The notes beneath the pieces are model-generated. The model had not been told where the DNA came from. It saw only the letters and a list, made by a program, of their open reading frames with translations, and did not search any database. A stretch of 22,093 nucleotides of DNA, taken from positions 1-22,093 of IMG/VR virus record IMGVR_UViG_3300037189_007110. One strand, given 5' to 3'. Origin of the DNA: a virus. The translations under genes and the position numbers were made by a program. Position 1 is the first letter of the stretch; each line of letters starts with the position of its first letter. Below, in pieces: positions 13,701 to 21,168 of the stretch.

Positions 13701-14488
13701 ATGCCGAAGGCGCCGCCAAGAGTGTCGTTCTTGACATCGTCATAACTTAAGCCGCGCTTTTCAAGAAACTGATTGACCTTGATCAGCGCCTGCGCGGCGT
13801 CTTCTTTGGGCATCGCCTTCAGCGTGTCATCCAGCGTGACCATCGACCTTGCGGTGCGCGGCCCAATAAGCGGGCGGTAGGCGGCGTTCTCGCGCGTAAG
13901 CGCCTTGCCTGCTGGCAGGAGATTGCCCAGCCATTCGTAGGCGGCTCTGCCGGTGCGCAGTTGCTCGTTGGCGGCTTTTGCACCGGCGGCAAAGTCTCCA
14001 GCGCCTAGCGCAAGCACGGCTGCGTCACTTGCCTTGTCTAAGACGCCAGCCGCCTGTGCTGCCTTGCCAGCGACCTTCAGCGGGGCGGTGCTGAAAATAG
14101 CGAGCGGGTCTGTGGCGATTTCCGCAGCCAGCCCGGCCCCGGTAGCGAGCCACGGATTGGAGTCCTTGTTTAGCAGGCCATAGGACTCCAGCAGTTCCCG
14201 CCCGCTGACGCGGCGGTCAGAGTCCCAAGAGAAGCCCGATGTCGGATCGCCAGCCAGCACGCCGCGAGCGATAGCGCCGGGGTAGTCCAGCACTTTGCCC
14301 AGCACTTCGACGGCATTCAGCGTCTCGCGTCCTAACGCCGAAAGCGCGGACTGCTTTTGTGCCGGGTCTTCGATGTACGGGACAGATGCCGTAGAGTCAG
14401 CGCCGCCACTCGGGCTAACGCCGAACATCTGCCCATACAGGCGGCGGGCGTCAGAGGGCGCGCCTAGTGGCTTGAGGCCAAGAGCCAT
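10796..14488 (-). CDS. Large internal/ejected virion protein candidate (1230 aa)
   Basis: This is by far the largest gene. It starts at ATG 14488, sharing one base with the previous stop (TAATG). It is mostly helical without signal peptide. Two segments stand out: YSNAFLLTLEAGNVPDVYYG (near residue 755) and ALVDYGSLTSFERQTMRRIF followed by PWWAYTSRIGKYVAGQI (around 935-965). The 'Dy..Lt.fEr...rrifPfy.wtr' pattern occurs in very large phage virion or polyvalent proteins, including ones annotated as internal core or DNA-ejection proteins. I see no lysozyme or peptidase motif. Preceded by two glycine-rich small proteins, it may be the counterpart of T7-type internal core proteins. That is inference. 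Confidence 0.88.
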   Translation of the reverse strand: MALGLKPLGAPSDARRLYGQMFGVSPSGGADSTASVPYIEDPAQKQSALSALGRETLNAVEVLGKVLDYPGAIARGVLAGDPTSGFSWDSDRRVSGRELLESYGLLNKDSNPWLATGAGLAAEIATDPLAIFSTAPLKVAGKAAQAAGVLDKASDAAVLALGAGDFAAGAKAANEQLRTGRAAYEWLGNLLPAGKALTRENAAYRPLIGPRTARSMVTLDDTLKAMPKEDAAQALIKVNQFLEKRGLSYDDVKNDTLGGAFGMGYFNFVDPAVANPRWARGMLDTMDRVGQAARWSPVARFGSQLFDKRVGGDFAAIDQISNMKRSALELAETRAMRAAGAENARLVSRVVLPPNAQKLLGTDTLNSPQGRDFLTRLYEGVHTQRDMRVINEIGQPIQDVMKNWDSLRAMTYSEAGKLGIPRARLQDRFGALWSPRVARELSFGEYGHGLSRASNTTRMLEHEARSWDLMTPGATVDFREISQLPIVKQFVAEGRQSKLSVEQVGAHIKKYIDNKWGPNAPDPRVRPFKAKVAARDSQGKLILEPVRDTEGNQVLGKTGKPLMQPKVAPGEVISQAQAEGIARTVMRRDPKKTPLDIPLFSEHPAVSQARALASTGTARAHARHVYASMAEAAIFVKDGMSANAIPGVNFKPLHRALDEIALKTGMDTSAKTNSASRVVQDNLRRAIATATGEADWQRIDLRKYALPEEVYNRLTRMNDFYSSPRAQENVIWLFDSISTLFKGFALAFPSTKVRDMYSNAFLLTLEAGNVPDVYYGLKTAKAIVGGRMDDAAALLKELPGYNIADADAIQKKLTEDVARTGVLESLASSDLVTSNQTGIMNQLVPGSAPMSKMDALRELIPDGSRSLGQMVADQFTFRGLRMPWQKVAADQTRNATLNASQKFSDYTDTVARLGGMLALMRQGISADVAAKRITSALVDYGSLTSFERQTMRRIFPWWAYTSRIGKYVAGQIANNPGGGYAQTIRGLSTLQASDEDTYVPEALRQQFAFRIPDAVKPYLGIPGETDKTTFLTDIDIPGIDTLSLLGLAPTTYGTVQSTAYNLAQQANPFIKSATELATGIDTFSRRPLEQAVTPADRIYKSLYEQATGAPAPTGLNPLIRQAINVTPGPWQRLISIGGTFADDRIPMSQRFAKAGFNTMMGMKLRTVDPAWQLNDARRKLSGRLGSFMQDYTESYIPKENIPQVPDALIPDYALFRTLGRDLREVRKARQ

Positions 14489-15144
14489 TACCCGTACCTC
14501 CGGGCGGGCAGCGCGCCATCCACGCCAGACGGGCCTACATAGCGGTAGCCCTGATCAGCGCTCTTGGTCTGACCAGACAGGCTGGGTTGACGCGATGGGT
14601 TGGCGTCCTGATAGTCGAACGGCTGCTTGTTTGTTCCTGAATCGAGCAACTGGTTGCGGATCGTGTCGGGCTGCGGGGCGACAGGGATTTCCCCGAACTG
14701 CTCCTCGACGGGGCGGGCAACAGGGGTGGGCGTGTCGGTTTTGTTCACCACCGTCTGCGGTGGCGGGGGCTGGTTGTCAGACGGCTTGTCTTGCGGCGCT
14801 GGAGCGCCGGGGGCGTCATCCAGCAGGCCGGTCAGCGGCGTCTCCGGCTGCTTCGGCTGCGCCTCCTTAATCTCGGTAGCCATCTCGGTAGCCACCGGCT
14901 GCTGTGCTGGGGGCTGGACAGGCTTCTGCGGCTGCTGCTCGGCTTGCTGTTGGCCGCTTTGCTCCTCTGGGGCCGCAGTCATGGGGGCGTCTTTAGACGG
15001 CTCCGCTTGCTGCGGGCGATCCTGCTGGCCGCCGCCCTTGCCGCGTTGCAGCAGGCCGCCAAGCACGCCGCCGCCACCACCTCGGCCACGGCCAAGACCG
15101 CGAGCAATGCCCCCGCCCAACAATCCGCCAAGCAGTCCAAACAC
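14488..15144 (-). CDS. Glycine-rich N terminus, proline/glutamine-rich virion protein candidate (218 aa)
   Basis: The start is GTG at 15144, with GGAGG about 9 bases upstream spanning the previous gene's end. Residues 1-38 are glycine-rich with hydrophobic spacing (MFGLLGGLLGGGIARGLGRG then GVLGGLLQRG), a pattern that could insert in membranes. Residues 40-165 are disordered (EEQSGQQQAEQQPQKPVQPP and similar). The C terminus has QPFDYQDANPSRQPSLSG and YRYVGPSGVDGALPARRYG. It precedes the 1230-residue gene with a one-base overlap. A role as an ejected or internal virion protein is proposed from composition and context only. Confidence 0.75.
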   Translation of the reverse strand: MFGLLGGLLGGGIARGLGRGRGGGGGVLGGLLQRGKGGGQQDRPQQAEPSKDAPMTAAPEEQSGQQQAEQQPQKPVQPPAQQPVATEMATEIKEAQPKQPETPLTGLLDDAPGAPAPQDKPSDNQPPPPQTVVNKTDTPTPVARPVEEQFGEIPVAPQPDTIRNQLLDSGTNKQPFDYQDANPSRQPSLSGQTKSADQGYRYVGPSGVDGALPARRYG

Positions 15145-15146
15145 GG

Positions 15147-15398
15147 CTATTGCCCTCCGGCTTTAGCCTTCTGCTGCGCTTCGTCCCAAGTCATGGGCTT
15201 GCTGCGGTTTTTCATCGCCGCCGCAAGCGCGTCCTCGCTGTCGGACAGGCTCATGCCCTGCTTCTTCCAATACTCGTTGTCTTTGTCATAGTCGCTCTTG
15301 GGCGCGCCGCCTCCGCCTGCGCCGCCGCCGCCGGAGCCACCACCACCACGGGCGCGGCTCATAAACAGTTTGATAAGCGCGGGGATAAGCGCTGCCAT
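15147..15398 (-). CDS. Small glycine-linker protein (83 aa)
   Basis: The ATG at 15398 has a GAGG SD about 6 bases upstream. It opens with a short hydrophobic/amphipathic helix (MAALIPALIKLFMSR), then a pure glycine/serine/alanine linker (residues 18-31), then a charged helical part (DYDKDNEYWKKQGMSLSDSE, AMTWDEAQQ-type end with AAAMKNRSKPMTWDEAQQKA). It sits 2 bases before the glycine-rich gene. The helix-linker-helix plan suits a small virion or membrane-contacting protein. No family is recognised. Confidence 0.75.
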   Translation of the reverse strand: MAALIPALIKLFMSRARGGGGSGGGGAGGGGAPKSDYDKDNEYWKKQGMSLSDSEDALAAAMKNRSKPMTWDEAQQKAKAGGQ

Positions 15399-15409
15399 GC
15401 GTGGCCTCG

Positions 15410-16999
15410 TTATTCGTACTGGATTCCGCCAAGCGGGTTGTACTTGTGCGGCGGGAGTGTGTCATTGCTGTCAACGGGCTTGGACTGCTCGGGCGCCTCG
15501 TCGCCGCCCCAGAATGACTTGACTTGTTGCCACTGGTTGTTCCACCACGAATCGTCCTTGCGGTACTCCGGGTTGTGGAAGGCGTCACCCGCCTCCTCCA
15601 AAAAGAAATCGTAGAACTTCTCGGCGCGCTCGCGCGCGACGGTGTCGATTTCAAGCAAGTACGCTTCGCGATCGGCTGGCGACAGGTTTTCTGGCATCGG
15701 GCGCTGCGTGGCGTACAGTTGCCGCATCGAGCGCTCCAGCGGGCGGTAGACGTTGCTGTCCATTTTCGCGCGGACTTCAAGCCAATCTTGTTTCTTCCAT
15801 GCGTCGGTGCGCTGGAGGCCCGAAATGATGGTGTCGGCGGCGCGATACAGCGTCTCGTCATACATAGACTTGAGCGACTGCTTCTTCCGATCGGCATACA
15901 CATCGTCGGGTTCGTTGGGCAGGCGCGGCACTAGGCGGGAGTCCACGTTCTCCGCCAGACCCTTGGCATCGCGCAGCACCATTGCGTGCGAAATGACGCC
16001 GTGTACCGCGACGGTGCCATACGCCTCGGCTTCTGCATTTGCCATCATCTGGGGAGTGATTGTGGCCGTGACGGCAGCGCCGCCCTGCGGCATGATCGGG
16101 TTGCCGTCCTTGTCCACAGAGAGCGGGGCTTTGCTGTCCAGCCGCGCCAAAAACATGGCGAGAGTCTGTGGGTCGCCGCCCTGACTCAAGTACTTCTGCT
16201 TCATAGCCACGCGCCGCCCTTCCGATCCGGTCGCGGTGGTTTCGTCGGCGTGAACCGTCATGGCGCGAGTCAGGCCCATCTCGACATCAGCCTGCTCCAT
16301 TTCCTTGTCTAACTTGAGGCGAGCCTGCCCGGCGGCGTTAAGGGATAGGTTGCGACTGAACTCATCGTTGACCTTGTTTTGCGCGTTGATGTCATCAATC
16401 AGTGCGTTGTTGCGCTGCCGCTCAAAAAACGCGCGACCGCCGTGCTGGCCCATCTGCTGCTGCTGCCACGCCTGCTGCGTCATGGCGGTCTGGTCTGAAA
16501 AATCGAGATCAGGCGCGCCGGAAACGGGCGCACCCGAAACAACAGTGCTGCCGGTCATCATTGGCGAACTGGACTGCATTACGGGGCTACCCACCACGGT
16601 AGAGGTGACAGGGAAACCGCCGTCATCGACCATGCGGCACTGGCCTGACGAGCAATCCATTCGACGCCCAGAAGATGGGCGCTGCATTGGCGCCGGGCCG
16701 CCGGAGAAGAAGTTGCGAATCGGCCCGCCAGTTTCCTGCACAGGGCTATCGGCCGCTCCGCTTCCGCCTGCGGTGCGAAACGGACTGCCGCCGCCGCCTG
16801 TGCTGGCAAGCATTATCCCGCCTTCGCCGTCTGCATCCGCCGCCGGGCCGCGCCGCGATACAGGGGCGGGCGTGGAGACATCGGCCCCTTGCGCCGCGTC
16901 CATCGCGGCCTGCGATTCAAGGGGGTTTGGCCCCATGACATCCGAGAACGGATTCCGCCTGCGCTGGCGGGACAAAAGGCGGGAAAGAAGTTCAGCCAT
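15410..16999 (-). CDS. Large virion-region protein of unknown family (529 aa)
   Basis: The ATG at 16999 is preceded by GAGGT, about 7 bases upstream. Residues 1-16 are basic (SRLLSRQRRRNPF). The next 190 are a low-complexity glycine, serine, proline and methionine-rich region. From about 190 to 529 it is helical, with a possible coiled coil around 195-250 (NALIDDINAQNKVNDEFSRN, LKLDKEMEQADVEMG) and an acidic C-terminal part with WWNNQWQQVKSFWGG. A small GRRMDCSSGQCRM cysteine pair lies near 110-123. It lies between the lectin-like tail genes and the glycine-rich internal proteins, so it is probably a structural or internal virion protein. Confidence 0.8.
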   Translation of the reverse strand: MAELLSRLLSRQRRRNPFSDVMGPNPLESQAAMDAAQGADVSTPAPVSRRGPAADADGEGGIMLASTGGGGSPFRTAGGSGAADSPVQETGGPIRNFFSGGPAPMQRPSSGRRMDCSSGQCRMVDDGGFPVTSTVVGSPVMQSSSPMMTGSTVVSGAPVSGAPDLDFSDQTAMTQQAWQQQQMGQHGGRAFFERQRNNALIDDINAQNKVNDEFSRNLSLNAAGQARLKLDKEMEQADVEMGLTRAMTVHADETTATGSEGRRVAMKQKYLSQGGDPQTLAMFLARLDSKAPLSVDKDGNPIMPQGGAAVTATITPQMMANAEAEAYGTVAVHGVISHAMVLRDAKGLAENVDSRLVPRLPNEPDDVYADRKKQSLKSMYDETLYRAADTIISGLQRTDAWKKQDWLEVRAKMDSNVYRPLERSMRQLYATQRPMPENLSPADREAYLLEIDTVARERAEKFYDFFLEEAGDAFHNPEYRKDDSWWNNQWQQVKSFWGGDEAPEQSKPVDSNDTLPPHKYNPLGGIQYE

Positions 17000-17061
17000 G
17001 TGGTTACCTCAACGTGCTTATGGCCGCGCCGGGCCGTAGTTGTGCAGGTTTCCGGCAGTTA

Positions 17062-18117
17062 TCACGAAACCGAGAACGGGATGCTTTGCGGGCCTTGCCC
17101 AAAACTGCTGGTCGCGGACACAGTTGCGGCTGCCCCTTGATAGTCCTGCTCGATCCTCGCCAGCCCGTGGCCCACGAAGACCGTTTCGAGTGCGTTGGAA
17201 GTCGGTGACACGAGAGTCCCGTCGAAGAAAAAGTTGTAGTCAGTGATCCGCGTGCCGCCATCGTTAACGGGAAAGGCGTAGACAACAAACGTACAGTCAT
17301 TCGCGGCGTCGTAGTACGCATTAGTGATCGTCGGCGCGCCCGGCACGGTCAGGGGCGGGAGCCGGAATGGCTGCACGGAAAAATCATCCCATCGCGCATT
17401 GCCGTGAATGTCGATGGTGTAGATGCCATGCCGCGTAGCCGACAGTCCGACGTTAGAAGAGAAGTTGAATGTGTGCGTAACCGCGTTACTGATGTTCGCT
17501 ATGAAATCTGCGTAAATGGCGCTGCCGTTCATCGCGATGCAAATCTCACCTGTCTGGCCTGTGCGACCGCCTAGACACGAGCCGCGCGTAGTCGAATCAG
17601 CCAGAATCGATACCGACCCGTTCTGCACTTGCGCCACTATAAACTTTGCGCAGTTGGTTGCTGCATAATCAGACAGGGCGACGAGAAAGTTGTTGCTGTC
17701 CTGATAGCGCAGGATAAGGCCGCCAAACCCGTAGCCGTATCCGTTGTCGCCCCACTTCACACGGGAGCGCACTACGCAGTTGGCGGTGTTGGCATTGACG
17801 GTGGCGAGTCCGGTATTATGCGCACCGAACACTCCGTAGTAAGAGTAGGAAGTGAAGCAGGCTTGATTCCCGGTTATCGCGGCAGTGCCAAACTGGTTCT
17901 GCCATCCAGACGCGCCGGGCTGTAGCACATTAGGGCTGCGAGCAGACAACGCAGTTCCATTGCTGGCGGTAAAGGCGTCCGACACAATGGGGCGGATTAG
18001 CGACCACCGTGAATCGCGCCGCAAAGATTCGGCCTCGCGGATATTCCACATGCCGCCCGCGCCCGCGAACATGGCAGGAGACACAGAGTGGCCGATAAAT
18101 CCCGCGCGTCCTCGCAT
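17062..18117 (-). CDS. Lectin-like surface or tail protein with C-terminal FnIII-like domain (351 aa)
   Basis: The ATG at 18117 follows GGGGGTGA. Residues 1-30 carry RAGFIG...GMWNIREAE, a motif shared with the next upstream gene product and likely used for attachment. Residues 45-250 form a beta-rich, cysteine-containing domain ending RWDDFSVQPF, which resembles the close of LamG/concanavalin-type jelly rolls. After a PPLTVPGAPTITNA linker, residues 258-351 look like a fibronectin type III domain, with the typical FPVNDGGTRITDYN. Such proteins commonly sit on tails or capsids and bind glycans. The gene starts 13 bases after the paralogue. Confidence 0.78.
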   Translation of the reverse strand: MRGRAGFIGHSVSPAMFAGAGGMWNIREAESLRRDSRWSLIRPIVSDAFTASNGTALSARSPNVLQPGASGWQNQFGTAAITGNQACFTSYSYYGVFGAHNTGLATVNANTANCVVRSRVKWGDNGYGYGFGGLILRYQDSNNFLVALSDYAATNCAKFIVAQVQNGSVSILADSTTRGSCLGGRTGQTGEICIAMNGSAIYADFIANISNAVTHTFNFSSNVGLSATRHGIYTIDIHGNARWDDFSVQPFRLPPLTVPGAPTITNAYYDAANDCTFVVYAFPVNDGGTRITDYNFFFDGTLVSPTSNALETVFVGHGLARIEQDYQGAAATVSATSSFGQGPQSIPFSVS

Positions 18118-18130
18118 TCGTCACCCCCTG

Positions 18131-18793
18131 CTACACAGCGAAAACATCAAACCGAGAAGCACTTGCGGGCGCCGGGCCGAGGAGCAATCCGGTGTAGGTG
18201 CCATGCGAAAAGTCGCTGTTGACAACGGACAGGATTTGAGCGTTGTTGTAAAACCCGGTGATCGTGGAGCCGTTCACGCGGATGCCAAACGTGTCGCCGA
18301 CCCGCATCGTCGGAATCGATGTACTGGTCAACGTAGTGCTGCTGTACTGCGCATTGCGGTACAGGGATGCGTTATTTGTCGCGGTTACGTGCAATCCATA
18401 CCCAATGTGGTAGTTACCCGGATACTCGTCATAAGCCGTTGTCCGCGCCAGCACGGCAAAACTCCCAACCGCACCCACCACGCATTGGGCATAAAAGTTC
18501 GTCCTGCCTGTGTGCAAGACGCTGCCGGAGTTGTTGTAGGCGTCATTCGTTCCGCGAACAGCAGACGATGAGCCGGAGCGAGCGAGACTGCTGGGGAGGT
18601 CTTCAACCACATAGTCTCCCCATCGCGGAGAGTGCGATACAGAAGACAGTAGAACGCCCGCAGACCCGGCGAACGTGTCTGACAGGAATGGTATTTGAAT
18701 AACGGGTGTATCGCGCAGCCCCCACACGCCACTGGCGACCGGCGAGCCGCGAGGTTCGCGGTTGAATCCGATGTAGCCTGCAATGGGCTTCAT
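18131..18793 (-). CDS. Lectin-like surface or tail protein, paralogue (220 aa)
   Basis: It begins by ATGA overlap at 18793. The N terminus (IAGYIGFNREPRGSPVASGV then WGLRD) parallels AGFIG...GMWNIRE in the next gene. The body is beta-rich with many serines, glycines and aromatics (YDEYPGNYHIGYGLHVTATN, then RVGDTFGIRVNGSTITGFYN). It ends SRFDVFAV, equivalent to RWDDFSV in the longer paralogue. The glycan-binding jelly-roll type is inferred from this pattern. Unlike its neighbour, it has no FnIII-like addition. Confidence 0.78.
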   Translation of the reverse strand: MKPIAGYIGFNREPRGSPVASGVWGLRDTPVIQIPFLSDTFAGSAGVLLSSVSHSPRWGDYVVEDLPSSLARSGSSSAVRGTNDAYNNSGSVLHTGRTNFYAQCVVGAVGSFAVLARTTAYDEYPGNYHIGYGLHVTATNNASLYRNAQYSSTTLTSTSIPTMRVGDTFGIRVNGSTITGFYNNAQILSVVNSDFSHGTYTGLLLGPAPASASRFDVFAV

Positions 18794-19245
18794 GCGCCAC
18801 CGTCAGCGGACGCCGCCGCCCTTGCCGCACCGTAACCCAGCATCAGCGCCTCAAACGCTGCGAACGTCAGCGTATGCCGCTCGCCCGCCATATCAGTTAC
18901 CACGCAGGGCTGTGTCACCCCCAACTGATTGGCCCGCGCAGCAAGCACGTACAACCCCGTAAGCAGGGCCACATCGTTGGCCTGCCAACCAAGCCGCCAG
19001 CCTTCCGGCGTCTCATATCCCGCTTCCAGCCACGACGGCTCCGGCGGCGGCGGAAACAGCGCGTCGAGGTCGGCCTGCGTCAGCGTGGATCGTGACCAGC
19101 CGGTAGCGGCGAGAATGTCGGGATCAGCGCTCCACTGCGTAGGATCAGTCCGCGTGCTGCCGTCAGGCAACTGCACCCGAAACGGCAGTTCCAGCGCAGC
19201 CGCGCCGGAAGCGTCACGCCAGCAGGGGTCGTTGATGGATGGCAT
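18790..19245 (-). CDS. Tail-region protein with duplicated C-terminal domain, copy 2 (151 aa)
   Basis: The ATG at 19245 (MPSINDPCWRD) is chosen because it lies 1 base past the previous stop with GGAG upstream. The longer frame is rejected. The N-terminal part is short and charged, with a polyproline spacer (PPPPEP, 66-71). Residues 77-143 (YETPEGWRLGWQANDVALLT, then YVLAARANQLG and ALMLGYGAA) align with residues 96-167 of the 180-residue protein. The domain resembles DUF4376-like or tail-fibre-assembly domains ('G...g....D...LtG.y..A', 'm...yg'), but I am not sure of the family. It sits with fibre-like genes. Confidence 0.75.
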   Translation of the reverse strand: MPSINDPCWRDASGAAALELPFRVQLPDGSTRTDPTQWSADPDILAATGWSRSTLTQADLDALFPPPPEPSWLEAGYETPEGWRLGWQANDVALLTGLYVLAARANQLGVTQPCVVTDMAGERHTLTFAAFEALMLGYGAARAAASADGGA

Positions 19246-19246
19246 C

Positions 19247-19606
19247 TCAGGTGATCTCCTCATGCGCGGTGGTGAAAACAATGTCTCCACTCGCGCTCGC
19301 CAGACCGGCGAGTGCCCAGCCCTCGGGGAGATGAATCGGATTTTCGCGGGACACGATGACGAGCGAGGCGTCGGCGGGAACAGCCACCGTGCTGACGATA
19401 GCGTGCGAGTTCGTGCCGTCCGTGGTGGTCACGGTCACATCAGCGACGTTCGTCCCGTCGATGTTCGCTGCGATCAGCGACACGACGCGGATCGCCATGT
19501 TGCTGCTCGCACCGCATGACACGATGGTCTGCGAGGAAGTCGTGGCGGCAAGGCGGGTACTCTTGAACTCGACCTTGGTCGGGCTGTTGACGTTCGGCGC
19601 GGCCAT
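19247..19606 (-). CDS. Small beta-rich virion protein (119 aa)
   Basis: The ATG at 19606 has GGAG about 10 bases upstream. The sequence is beta-rich with serine/threonine repeats (LAATTSSQTIVSCGASSNMA, then IRVVSLIAANIDGTNVADVT, then TVAVPADASLVIVSRENPIH). The pattern is close to small tail-associated or capsid-decoration proteins in marine and freshwater phages that end in '...g..l.v.....i.vt..yeei'. Its end here, FTTAHEEIT, fits that. I cannot assign a precise family. It is probably a minor virion protein. Confidence 0.7.
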   Translation of the reverse strand: MAAPNVNSPTKVEFKSTRLAATTSSQTIVSCGASSNMAIRVVSLIAANIDGTNVADVTVTTTDGTNSHAIVSTVAVPADASLVIVSRENPIHLPEGWALAGLASASGDIVFTTAHEEIT

Positions 19607-19609
19607 GAC

Positions 19610-19729
19610 TCACATGCTCCAGTGGTAGACGGGTGTAAGGGTTTCGGCTTTCCAGAGGCTTGTCGATAGCGGTAACGCTACAGCAGTAGCAATCGCAATC
19701 GGGCGCAGGAGTCGAGGACTCATCGGCAT
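19610..19729 (-). CDS. Tiny secreted or membrane peptide gene (39 aa)
   Basis: A 39-codon frame exactly fills the gap between two genes. It starts with ATG 3 bases after the 180-residue gene and ends 3 bases before the next start. It encodes MPMSPRLLRPIAIATAVALP followed by LSTSLWKAETLTPVYHWSM, a short signal-peptide or membrane-helix shape with basic residues first and tryptophans near the end. A second ATG two codons downstream is possible. The snug fit favours a true gene, but there is no strong SD and no family match. Confidence 0.5.
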   Translation of the reverse strand: MPMSPRLLRPIAIATAVALPLSTSLWKAETLTPVYHWSM

Positions 19730-19732
19730 GGG

Positions 19733-20275
19733 TCAGCCTCCTACGATTTCCGCCCGGCGGGTGGCGTACTCGGCGCTGATCTCCGCGCGGTGCTGACCGT
19801 AGGCCAGCATCAGCATGGTGAGGTCGGTGATGTCATCGAACGGATGCGGCAGGCCGTCCTTGTCCACCACTGGCGGGATCGGCCCGCCCATCGCGGCAGA
19901 CTCCTTGGCGAGAACGTAGTTCCCGGTGAGGAGCGTCACATCCGACTGCTCCATCCCCATTACCCAGCCATCCGCCGTGGTAAACCCGGCGGCGATCTGC
20001 GCTTGGAACCATTCCTCCAGCGCACGCAAGGCGATCTGCCGGTCGATGGCGGCCTTCTTTGCCTCGTCCACGACGATGGTGGGGTAGCCGCTGGAGAGAT
20101 CAAGCACCCACGCCGCGCTGTAAGTGGAGTCCTCCGGCAGTGCGGCGGGGTCGATGATGTAGTGCTGAAGCCCTTCCGGCACCACGATGTCGGCAAGCGC
20201 TTCAATGCTCATGCCGGAGTCCGCGAGATGGTTGACGAGCGCAAGCGCCCCGTCCTGTGTGTAAGCAATAATCAT
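19733..20275 (-). CDS. Tail-region protein with duplicated C-terminal domain, copy 1 (180 aa)
   Basis: The ATG at 20275 lies 4 bases after the fibre gene's stop. Residues 1-70 (MIIAYTQDGALALVNHLADS, then DSTYSAAWVLDLSSGYPTIV) look like a fibre-assembly-type N terminus. A helix with ALEEWFQAQIAAG follows, then the domain at 96-167 (GFTTADGWVMGMEQSDVTLL, TGNYVLAKESAAMG, MLMLAYGQHRA) shared with the 151-residue protein. Its place directly behind a tail-fibre gene matches a tail-fibre assembly or chaperone role, but that is inference. Confidence 0.78.
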   Translation of the reverse strand: MIIAYTQDGALALVNHLADSGMSIEALADIVVPEGLQHYIIDPAALPEDSTYSAAWVLDLSSGYPTIVVDEAKKAAIDRQIALRALEEWFQAQIAAGFTTADGWVMGMEQSDVTLLTGNYVLAKESAAMGGPIPPVVDKDGLPHPFDDITDLTMLMLAYGQHRAEISAEYATRRAEIVGG

Positions 20276-20279
20276 TTGG

Positions 20280-21164
20280 TTACCGGATTACCACGACATT
20301 GATGCTGTTGTAGTCGGTGTAGACCCACCGGGGGTTGCCAGCGTTGAAGTCCCATTCGCGCAGGTGGAATGTGAAGTCGGTTGTGTTTTTGCTGGTCACC
20401 GTGAACACCGCCGCGCCGACGTTGGCCGACACAAACGGCACGTAGTTTGTGTCTGGCATGGCGGTCGAAAACGTCACGACATAGTTTCCGTTGGGCTGGC
20501 CGACAGTGCGGGCAATGGAGGCAAACCCAAAGTTGCCGCCCGTGTGCGCAGCCGGTGGCGTGGCCGTGCCGTTGAGGTGCAGGAACGCACGAACAAACTT
20601 GGCGTTGTACAGCGTGTCGGTGCCAGCCAACTCGGCCTGAATCACCCCAGTGGAGTTGATAGTCAGCCGCGCCACGCCGTTGGTTGCAAGCGCGATGTTG
20701 TCAGCGGCAGGCGAAAACATGCCGGTGTTCGTGTCACCCGTGAAGGTGTACGACGGCATGTTCGCGGAACCCGCTGGCACGAACACCTGACCAGTAAACG
20801 CTGGGTTGTTCAGCGTTTGGAGGGCATCGAGGTACGCACGCGCATCAGGCCCGTTGGCGGTGGCAAGCAGCCCGCGTGCGTATGAGGTGCAAACAATCTC
20901 TGCCCCGATGCCCGCCCCGGCCAGCGTGCGGCTGATGAGTTTGTCCGGGCCGGTGAACTGCACCTTGGCCGCCGTGACAGCGCCGTCCTGAAGGTGCGTC
21001 GAGTTGACCGTGTTCGCTCCGGGCGCGCCGCCACCCAGCGCGGCGATCTGGCTGGCCGTGCAGCGGCTGGTCTGCGTGATGCCAGCGTCAACAATCGGCA
21101 CGATGTCGCCGGGCTGTACCGAAGACAGCACCGGCAGTTGCGAAATCTTGACCGCTTCTGGCAT
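20280..21164 (-). CDS. Tail fibre-like protein (294 aa)
   Basis: The ATG at 21164 (MPEAVKISQLPVL) is preferred over a longer arginine-rich frame. It lies 4 bases past the previous stop. The N-terminal part (KISQLP, then GDIVPIVDAGITQTSRCTAS, then VNSTHLQDGAVTAAKV) is the pattern common at the start of phage fibre and baseplate-attached proteins. Residues 121-173 contain PAFTGQ and then YTFTGDTNTGMFSPAADNIA and ATNGVARLTIN, the well-known fibre motif 'f.gDtdTGmf.p.aD.l.fatnG..rl.i...G'. The C-terminal 100 residues are a beta-rich tip (NGNYVVTFSTAMPDTNYVPF, FTFHLREWDFNAG). It probably contacts the host. Confidence 0.85.
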   Translation of the reverse strand: MPEAVKISQLPVLSSVQPGDIVPIVDAGITQTSRCTASQIAALGGGAPGANTVNSTHLQDGAVTAAKVQFTGPDKLISRTLAGAGIGAEIVCTSYARGLLATANGPDARAYLDALQTLNNPAFTGQVFVPAGSANMPSYTFTGDTNTGMFSPAADNIALATNGVARLTINSTGVIQAELAGTDTLYNAKFVRAFLHLNGTATPPAAHTGGNFGFASIARTVGQPNGNYVVTFSTAMPDTNYVPFVSANVGAAVFTVTSKNTTDFTFHLREWDFNAGNPRWVYTDYNSINVVVIR

Positions 21165-21168
21165 CGGG

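Noticed and set aside
16260-17039. A 259-codon plus-strand open frame
   Set aside because: It is antisense to the low-complexity part of the 529-residue gene. The open frame follows from the sense-strand base composition.
20933-20940. CTGATGAG resembling a hammerhead ribozyme core
   Set aside because: It lies inside the fibre gene on the antisense strand and lacks the matching GAAA element and stems nearby.
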